Shown piece after piece: positions 56,131 through 64,000 of a stretch of DNA of 64,000 nt. A program made the translations under genes and the position numbers. The stretch comes from Bombardia bombarda. Lineage: Eukaryota; Ascomycota; Sordariomycetes; Sordariales; Lasiosphaeriaceae. The stretch lies in the NCBI GenBank assembly GCA_030512295.1, contig JAULSR010000003.1, positions 2,666,001-2,730,000 on the forward strand. The letters are read 5' to 3'. Each line of letters starts with the position of its first letter. Within the stretch, counting starts at the first letter, position 1. Under the pieces are notes generated by a model, which saw only the letters and a list, made by a program, of their open reading frames with translations, searched no databases and was not told the origin of the DNA.

Positions 56131-58107
56131 CTAAAGCATCTTCTCTCCTCCCTTGCCCCCCTCAGAAGCAGCGCTATCCCTATCCGCATCATGCGGCGCA
56201 GCCTCATGCGGCCCCGTCACCGACGAGCCGGCCCCCCTAACCGGCACAGCCTCATTCGTATCCTCAATCTCCGCAGGCAGCGTCAAGTTCAAGATCATCG
56301 ACACAAACGCCGTGACCGCGAAACCCGTCTCCATGACCAGCTCGATCGCATCCAAGAACCCCTTTAAGCCCTTGTTGTCGCCCGAGTACGAAAATACGTG
56401 GTCAAAGTACGTCGGCACCATGGTGGCGCCATAGCCAATGGCCAGGCCGGCCGTGAGGATGAAGCGGTTGCGGCGGTTGAAGGGCACGCCGCGGGCAATG
56501 ATAGCCATGCCCGAGACGGCGACCGAGGTGAAGAGGAAGGTGGTCATGCCGCCGATGACAGACGACGGGATAGCCACCAGGCTGGCCGCAAACTTGGCAA
56601 AGATGCCCATGATGATGAGGAAGAAGCTGCAGTCAGATCGTTAGCGCCCCAGTACTCTAAACTAGACATTGGAGGGAAACAAGTACTCACCAGCAGCAAT
56701 ACCCAGCCCCCCTATTCGCACACCTCGTCAGCGCAATAACGCCATTATTCTGCGCAAACGTCGTCATCGGCGTGATCGTGCACAGCGCCGCCAACACCCC
56801 AATGCACCCATCCGCCAGCACGCCGCCCTGGATCCGGCTCTCGTAGATCTTGCCCTCCGTCTCCAGCCTCGACACGTCGCACGTCGCCGTGATGTCGCCA
56901 ATCGCCTCGCACGCGCAGATGATGTACACCGCCAGCAGCGGCAGCACCAGCGGCCCGTAAATGCTCAGCTTGAACGTGTGCACCCACACAAAGCTGACCG
57001 CCGGCGCCGTGTCAATCCCGCTACGATCAAAATACCCCGTCGCCGCCGCGATAATGCACCCCACCAGCAGCCCAATCACGACGCTCGTGCTCTTCATGAT
57101 CGGCGACCCGAAGCGCTCGCACAGGATAATCGTCAAGAAGACGGCAAAGCCCAACCCCAAAAACTCGGGGCTGCCCCAGGGCAGCGCGTGCGGCGCGTAA
57201 ATGTTGGGGCACAGGGCGTAGTCGCCCACGGGGTTAGAGGCGCACGTGCCGCTGCCGCCGGCCCAGTTCTGGAAGCCCGACTGGATCAGGTGGATGCCGA
57301 TGAGCATGACGGTGGGGCCGGTGACGATGGGGGGGAAGATGCGCAGCATCACCTTTGGCGGCAGGAACGAGATGAGGATCTCGAGCAGGGCGCAGACGGC
57401 GGCGGTGCCGAGGATGGCGCCGTAGCCGTCGGGGCAGGGCAGGTGCACGCCCGTGACGGGGTCCTTGGGGCAGAAGCCGTTGTCGTACATTTGCTTGAAG
57501 GCGCCGCTGGCGACGGGGATGATGGCGAACGAGATGCCGACGACGGAGATGAGACCCGTGCCAATGTAGTATCTGGGCGGGCGTGTTAGTGTGTGGTTGG
57601 CTTGGCTTGGCTAGCTTTGGCTGGCAAGCTGGGTATAGCACAGAGATGGGATGAAAGGTGGGGGTGGGACGGAAAGATGCATGGGTTTGGTTTGTCTTAC
57701 GGGGTCTTGAAGATGTGGAACCTTGTGATCTGGATCATGGAGAGCACACCAGATACGATCAGGGCGGTTGAGACCAGGTATTGCTCCTGGTCCTGGGTGA
57801 GGTTGACGCTGGCAGCCATGATGATGGGCGGGGTAATGATGCCGGCCAACATGGCCAGCGAGTGCTGGAATCCCAGCAGCAGGGCCAGTAGGATGGGCAT
57901 CCTGTCGTTGAGGCCAAAGAAGGGCGAGGCCTGGTTGGACGACTTCATGAAGGGCAGGTTGGGCTTGAAGAGGAAAGCATAGTCGTAGTCGCCGATGAGG
58001 CCCTCCTTGGTGAAGAAGGTGCGCTTGACGCTCTGCAGCCGGTCGCCGAAGGACCGCTTGGGGGCGGCCTCGGGCACAATCTGCGACGGCACCTGGTCTT
58101 CATCCAT
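56131..58107 (-). CDS. Nucleobase-ascorbate transporter (NCS2), UapA/UapC-like uric acid-xanthine permease
   Basis: Exons (minus) 58107-57701, 57572-56691 and 56626-56131 give 594 residues. A hydrophilic N-terminus is followed by FFGLNDRMPILLALLLGFQHSL, with the QH motif of TM1, and about 14 membrane segments. TM8 has CEAIGDITAT with Glu358 and Asp362, matching UapA Glu356 and Asp360. The NAT signature reads QNNGVIALTRCANR at 410-423, matching UapA Gln408, Asn409, Gly411 and Thr416. UapA-type proteins import uric acid and xanthine with protons at the plasma membrane; the close match of these substrate residues supports the same specificity. The C-terminus is acidic and hydrophilic. Both introns are phase 2. 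The ATG at 58107 is the first that gives a plausible N-terminus; the frame is open further upstream. Confidence 0.94.
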
Positions 58108-60913
58108 GGCGGCGGTGGATTGTGGGGAAGCCGGATGAGGTTGAGTGGAAGGAGTACCTTGAAGCTTGACTCGCTGGCTTTCAAGATGGCCAGGCAGGCA
58201 GGTGAAAGGCACGCGGGATGTTGTGCACTTAAATGTCCTGCGTCCCATGTCAGACTCTCCCCCCTGCACGCGAGCTCCAGCTATCAGCCCCAGCGATCCC
58301 CAGCAGCTCCAGTGGCTCCAGAGTCGGGCGGCCCTAGCAGGTGCCAGGCACCTTATCGGCGGCCGGGTCCACCGATCCAAAAGGTTGTGGAACTGGGGCA
58401 ATCGCTGACCAAAGCGGTTAGAAAATGCTGATTAGGGATCCCGAGGAGGCATGATCAAATCCTATTAGGTGCTATGGGTGGGTTGATTCGCCCTCACCTC
58501 TGCACTCTGCTAGAACCTGCAGCCATAGGTAGGTAGTTGACGCGAATCCGTATGACCTCTCTCACTGTAAGGTCCTTCTGGGTTGCGCCCATTGCGGCTG
58601 TTTCCTTGCCCGCCACTGGGGAACTGGAACTGAGGAACTGGAAGGCGCCGCCCGGGGCTGAACTGAGCATCAAACTCTGCAATGAGTGACTGGACGATTT
58701 TTTTTCTTCTGTTGGCTTTCCATGTTGGCGGGCTCAGCCGACAACCACCCGCCCGGAGCCGATGTGCTGCTGCAAGAAGATCCTTCCTCTCACACTGACC
58801 AGTGACCCCCAAACACAACCCCCCAATATCACACTCCCAGCCCAGCCCAGCCCAGCCCCATGCCCCATGGTCGGCTTCTCGCACACAGCACACAGCATGG
58901 CAGGCAGTGGGGTTTCGGCGGGTCCCTCCTCCGCATCTCGCCCGGAACCAAGCGTACATATAAGAGTCGTCCTTAGTCTCGACTGTTGGAGATACAGGAC
59001 ACAAGGAGCTGACTGACAGAAATGCTGTGGTCGAGAGACGGAGGCGGGGGAACGGAAAGAGTCCGCAGTCCATCGTCCATGTGGCATTAGAGCGGCCAGC
59101 TAGAGTTACCTAGGTAGCCTTGGCTCTTGTCCTCGAACCCAGCCAGACGGCAAGGGAAGGGAAGCACGAGAGATAACCAACGGCCCATCCGAGCAATTGG
59201 AGAGGGGGGTTACCAAATGCGTCCGCTCACTCAGGCGATTTGCGCCAATCTGGCATTTCTGTCCCGGATGTGCTCGACGTCGACGTCACGTCCTTTGATG
59301 TCTGGGACGTTTCATTTGTCCTTCTGTCAAGCCACAAGCGGGCAGGTATCGTGATCCAATCTGCTTGTCCTCCGCCATCGCTGTCGTGCATCGAAATCGG
59401 GACGCTGCTCGCGTGGGCGACGCGGCGGCGAACAGTGGTTGACCACTGGATGTGGTGGTGGCGCCTAAGTCTAAGCTGTGCAGCGTCGGTGTGGGGTGAT
59501 GGTCGCCAATCGGGCCTGGCTAGGTTGACGTTGCCTGCGTGTCGGGAATAAACGCGGGATCGTTCGCGGGTTGTGGGAGAGATAAAACTCAATTCCTCGC
59601 AAATAAAAAGGCCCTGGTCGCTGGTCATCGCTGAACACGACGATATGAAGCGCGAAACCAGTCAAACGAAGCATCAGGGTTGGACAGAGATAACAGAGTG
59701 GCGTGAGGATAAACCCAAGTGGCTTGGGGGGAGTGCTTGGGAGATGATAGCGCCGGCCGCTAGCCCATTGGTCCATGCCCTCAATAGATGGGCGCACCGA
59801 TGCGCCTTGCCCTTGGCAGCTGCCCGCTAGCTGGAACAGCCCAAAGAACCGTTGTTGGAGCGCTCTGAGGCGCTGAGGCTGGGAAGGCGGCGCCCGCCGG
59901 GTTATCCCTGCCTTTGGGAATGCTTTGGCAAATCACGACATGGCAGTCACGGTCCGTCGCGATTGATTTGCGGGTCGTCCTCTGATACGGGCCCAGATAA
60001 TAATTGGGCTTTGCGCGCAGTCATTGATATGACGTTGCTTTCAGCAAAGCGAAGTCGCTGGACAAATACTACCGACATACCTACCTCAATTATCGACCGA
60101 TGCTCAGCCGAAAGGTGAAGAATGAGGAATGGAATGGAAGAAAGAGAAGCTAATGTGAAACAATCCACCTGGTCCAAGCTTTTACAAGATCAGTTCCCCG
60201 GTTTCACTCCAAATGTCGTTATCCCAAACACGGAAATGTTGAAGATGCTGCAAGTTTTCGTTCATCTTAGGTTAACATTGGCATCTTACAAGGTCGTTCT
60301 AGTCGCTGTTTCGAGAGAACCGCTTAAATAGACGCATCTGAGATGCGCACACACAGTTGACGATTTCTCTAAGAACCACAAGTACAAGCATCTCTATCCA
60401 ATCTTGAAATATATTTCCATCGCTCCATCACGCCCATCTAAAAAGCCATGATATCAACAAAGGCTTGTCCTTTACACTCATGCAACTTTTATTCCCCGCA
60501 AACACCGTCGCATTCAGGGGGGGCCAAAAAGCGACAGCAGATCTCATTCACGGCATCGACGTAGGTTCTCAGCGATGTGATTCGCTTGACTGCATTTACA
60601 CTAATCGAATTATGGCGGCTTTAAGCCATCCTGACACTTTCAGCGGCAGCTAAAAATGCCGGTGTGCATGCTTACGTACGGTATTTGAGAGGTACGAACA
60701 CGTCTGGGGTGGTGGTGCGTGCTTAAGCACATCTAAATTACCAATCGCCATCGAGCAGCCAGGGTCTACCTTCACCTCGTTGTCTTTTCTGAAAAGAGAC
60801 GAGACGACAGGAATCCCCTCATTTCCTCTCCATCGTGGAATTCAAACTCATAGGACATAAGTATTTCATAATCAAAAATAGCAGCGACGCCTCACCCTTA
60901 CCTCGACATCGTA
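58108..60913. other. 2.8-kb divergent intergenic region, NAT permease / P450
   Basis: It must hold the permease promoter on its left side. CCTACC/TAGGTAGG motifs occur near 58527-58536, 59107-59115 and 60079-60086. Short frames are present but none is recognisable. No RNA gene or transposon seen. Confidence 0.5.
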
Positions 60914-62778
60914 ATGGCGACCGTGACACAAATAGCTCTCCAACTATTCCTTCTCATCGCCATCACACTCCTCACAGTCGCCATCTACCGCCTATACCTA
61001 CACCCACTAGCCAAGTTTCCCGGCCCGAAGCTCGCCGCCCTCACTAGCGCCTATGAGGGCTACTATGACTGCTTCAAGGACGGCGGGGGCCGATACTGGG
61101 TGGAGGTGAATCGCATGCATGATGAATATGGTAACATGAACTTCTGAATGAAAACATATGCACCCACCTCTATCAAAACTCAAGAGAAATCACAAACTCG
61201 CCACAGATACATATGCACTCACTTCCCTACCTACCTCAACCCCCACCACCACAATCACTAACACGCCATCCAGGCCCCATAGTTCGCATCTCCCCACCGA
61301 GCTGCACATCCGCGACCGCTCCAGCTCCTGGTCCGACATCTACCGCATCACCCGCCGCGCCAACAAGCCCGAGTGGTTCTACCAGCTCTTCGGCACCAGC
61401 GGCAACACCTTCAGCACTGTCGCCGCCGACGTCCACCGCCTGCGCCGCGACGCCATCCAGCCCTATTTCTCTCCTGCCGCCGTCGCGCGCCACGAGGCCG
61501 AGGTCGAGCGCCTCGTCGGCAAGCTCGCTCGTCGGCTGCTTGCTTTTAAGAATGCCCAAAAAGTGGTGAATCTGGGCGACGCGTTCCGGTGTCTGGCGAC
61601 CGACGTGGCGACAGCGTTTGCGTTCCGCAAGCCGTTTGGCCATTTGGAGTCAGAGGACTTTGAGCATGAAGGGAACGAGGCGGTGCGGAAGTTCGGGCTG
61701 TTGGGGCTATGGAATCGGCATTCGAATGGCTGGGTTATGAAGGTTATGGCGTGGGTGCCGAGGGGGTGGCGATGAGGGTGAATCCGGGGAGTTTGGGGGT
61801 TGCTGGGTTTTTTAAGGTGAGGAAGTTTTTTGGGTCTGGGTTATGATTTGTTGTGAGGGTGGTTTTGATGCAACATGCTAACGCCGTGGTAGCAACTGGC
61901 CGTGGTGGTCAAGACTGAACTCGAGTTGGCAGCGGGGTCGGATGGGAAGGTGGTGGAGGAGGCGGAGACGAATATCATACAACAGATACTCAACTCCAGT
62001 CTTCCTGCGGAGGAGAAGAGTCCTTATAGAGTGATGCGAGAGTGCAGCTCCGTCACGCTGGCAGGTACGGAGACGACGGGGAGCGTGTTGACGGTCATGG
62101 CGTTTCATTTGCTGTCGAACAGGGAGAAGGGTGCGCTGCTGCGAGAGGAGATTGAGCAGGCGCATAGGAAGTATGGGAGATCGCCGTCGTATCAGGAGCT
62201 TAAGGAGCTGCCGTATTTGGTAATTATATCTAGATTTGAGCTTTCAGTTTGTAGAGACGGGCTTGCTGACATCTAGACAGATTGGCGTTGTTAATGAGGG
62301 ACTGCGGTGAGTTATATACGTGTAGACGAGAGATGCACCTCGAAAATACTGACAAGTGATTAGACTAAATTCAGTGTCTGGACGCCTACCGAGATATGAC
62401 CCAAAGCAGGGCATGACATACGGAGACTGGGTAATTCCACGAGGGACAATTGTGGCAACAACCCAAAACGATACACACTTCTCGCCCGACATGTTTCCAG
62501 ATCCCCACGCTTTTGTGCCGGAGCGCTGGCTAGACGAGGAGGAACGCAAGAGACTCTCCAAGTACTTGCTTCCTTGGGGTCGGGGTGTGCGCACCTGTCT
62601 GGGCATGGAGATTGCACTGACGGAGATTTATATCACGCTGGGACGGCTGTTTTCTCCAGAGTTCGGGGCAGTCTTTGAGCTTTTTGACACCGAGTATGAG
62701 CGGGATATAGCTTTCTTTCACGACTACTTCTCACCATTTCCCCGGGGTAAAAAAGGGTTGAGGGCATTTGTGTGGTGA
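60914..62778 (+). pseudogene. Cytochrome P450 (trichodiene-oxygenase-like), interrupted by two one-base frameshifts
   Basis: Five exons can be traced: 60914-61130, 61274-61816, 61893-62219, 62281-62306 and 62364-62778. The N-terminal membrane anchor is followed by LHPLAKFPGPKLAALTSAYE, then a conserved GPIVRISP. There the frame breaks near 61300-61306 and continues one base out in the family order (TELHIRDRSSSW, FSPAAVARHEAEVERLV). It breaks again near 61764-61772 before MRVNPGSLG. The I-helix motif AGTETTG, the ExxR (EGLR, exon 4), FVPERWLDEEE and the haem loop PWGRGVRTCLGM are intact in frame. The haem loop has Trp where Phe is usual. Overall length fits the family, close to trichodiene oxygenases (CYP58 type). 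All splice sites look normal. Both shifts fall in homopolymer runs, so either recent decay or sequencing error is possible. No substrate is inferred. Confidence 0.8.
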
Positions 62779-64000
62779 TTCGTGGGAGGTGCTCCTTTTC
62801 TTTCTTTTGCTAATTATGTCTCTGGTTGTGTTTGTCTGAGTCAAATGTATTGGGTTAAGGTATTCAATACGTACCTAGGTATGCAGCTCGCACTTTCCCA
62901 AGTATCGACCTTATTTGCACCTGCCGTCTGATGAGTTTCTCGGACTCGAACTCTGTTGATGGTGTCAACTTTCTTCTCCATCGTTCCTTCTCAACGGGGC
63001 AACCTCGGAGGGCACCGCTCCTGTCGCACCACCTCATGCATGGTTACCTGAGCTGCCATGCGGAAGAAGCCTTATCCCAGCATTCTTCTTGGACCGCCAA
63101 CCACCAAACGCCTTCCATCATCGGCCTATGTCTTGGTCGAGACTGCTACACTATGCACACCTGCCTTGCCAAGGACAGGAAAAAAAAGCCACCAGTGCAT
63201 CAGTGCCGCTGGCCAGAGGTGCTATGCTCCTATCCTGATCGCCACCTTCCACTTCGGGCATGGACAACGTCGGGACGCAAGAATCAAGCATCTCCAAGCT
63301 TTTTCAACAGAAACTGCCGCACCACCCGCCCGGGAGATTGTCGCTACCGTCGCCCAGAACAGGGCCTGCTACCCCAGATATCCCAAGCTATGCACTGTGT
63401 TTGATAAGCTTCAATGCTGGGCCTTAGCATCGACCAGAATATGGCGAGCTATCAGTCGAAATTAAACCAACAGCGCGGGGAGATGCCACGACCAACAGCG
63501 ATTGAGTGCTTTATCGGCGCGTGCTCTATCTCGACATATATTGCTGGATTCTGGGCGCGGCCGGGCGAGTGCATATTGCCGGATAGCCTGCCCTGGGGGC
63601 CGATGCTGTCTTGGTTTATCCATGAGAGAGACATGTGCTTTCTCTCCTCTATCGGAACCACCACACCACACTCTTTCGACGCGCCTATACTAAGATACAA
63701 ATGTACGCACCGCCCACGCAGCTCCGGTGCCGACACAACCACTCAATTCCCCCGCCACCCTCTGTGATGATCAACCCCTCTACTGAAAAGGGAAGCTGGA
63801 CCGGCTGTTTTGTGGTCTGGGTGCCGACAAGACTGTCGTAGTCTGATAACAACACACCGGGTACAATTAATTAATCCGTATGCCCGTTCGCTTGCATGCT
63901 GCAATGAACGTCCAGTCGGCACACGCCAAGGTTCCACGAGCGTGGATAGACGACCGCGATGCCACCGTGATGCCAACCAGGACGTCCCCCCCACGAGCAT
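62779..64000. other. Right-edge region, no supported gene
   Basis: 1.2 kb. Overlapping frames of 135 and 157 codons at about 62931-63465 (plus strand) have no recognisable family, and their composition is ordinary. A minus-strand frame at 63743-64000 runs off the edge and may be part of a gene beyond the window, but nothing in it is recognisable. Confidence 0.4.

Noticed and set aside
60914..61147. Intact P450 by alternative splicing
   Set aside because: No donor or acceptor pair brings GPIVRISP and the following helix into one frame, and a second shift follows in the same exon.
49701..62778. Secondary-metabolite cluster (SDR, permease, P450)
   Set aside because: No polyketide, peptide or terpene backbone enzyme, no pathway regulator, and the permease fits purine uptake; the P450 is broken.
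62931..63465. Overlapping 135- and 157-codon frames at the right edge
   Set aside because: No recognisable family, ordinary composition, overlapping frames with no preference.
1..64000. Transposons, CRISPR arrays, rRNA
   Set aside because: No transposase, reverse transcriptase, long terminal repeats, regularly spaced repeats or rRNA-like sequence found on either strand.

Overview
This is nuclear DNA of a filamentous ascomycete, most likely a sordariomycete (Sordariales-like; the species cannot be named). The evidence is short GT-AG introns of about 50-130 nt with CTRAC-type branch sites, GC-rich third codon positions, and a typical Pezizomycotina gene set: a fungal Dam1 subunit of the DASH complex, a glycan-cell-wall FKS1 synthase, an Egh16-like secreted protein, a DUF8004 protein and a UapA-like purine permease. 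I see no rRNA, tRNA, CRISPR array or recognisable transposon.

Layout. 1-13.7 kb: partial RD/RS-rich nuclear protein (-), Ariadne-type RBR ubiquitin ligase (+), mitochondrial succinyl-CoA:3-ketoacid CoA-transferase (+), mitochondrial Prx5-type peroxiredoxin (-), UPF0235/DUF167 protein (+), DAM1 (-), and a CRAL-TRIO/Sec14-like protein with a mitochondrial-type leader (+). 14.4-19.1 kb: a six-exon HIT hydrolase (-), the Ran-binding protein MOG1 (+), and a GCNA-type SprT protease with zinc ribbon and HMG-like tail (-). 19-29.3 kb: a 4.3-kb gene-poor leader followed by the 1948-residue beta-1,3-glucan synthase FKS1 (+). 30.8-38.6 kb: serine palmitoyltransferase subunit LCB1 (+), a secreted GH17 glucanase/transglycosylase (+), and an allantoate-permease-type MFS transporter (+). 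38.6-48.8 kb: a 4.5-kb gene-poor stretch, a 1205-residue DUF8004 protein (+), and a MARVEL-type four-helix membrane protein with a His/Arg/Ser tail (+). 49.7-62.8 kb: an Egh16-like secreted protein (-), a short-chain dehydrogenase (-), a UapA-like xanthine/uric-acid permease (-), and a P450 of the trichodiene-oxygenase-like type (+) that carries two one-base frameshifts. The last 1.2 kb shows nothing I can support.

Functionally this is mainly a housekeeping block (cell-wall glucan synthesis and remodelling by FKS1 and GH17, sphingolipid synthesis by LCB1, mitochondrial ketone and peroxide metabolism, Ran and kinetochore functions, DNA-protein crosslink repair) that becomes more accessory to the right (Egh16, SDR, purine permease, broken P450). 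There is no secondary-metabolite backbone enzyme.

The items most worth a second look are: an Egh16-like protein whose predicted mature N-terminus is a histidine, with a second histidine upstream of a Gly-Pro-Tyr (a possible copper histidine brace); a 15-nt micro-exon that encodes the catalytic core of the HIT hydrolase; Tyr in place of Phe at the FKS1 echinocandin hot spot 1; a fungal GCNA-like protease; two in-frame acceptors 15 nt apart next to a 27-C tract in MOG1; and the doubly frameshifted P450. All exon boundaries were derived by hand from splice signals and reading-frame continuity; none is supported by transcript data here.
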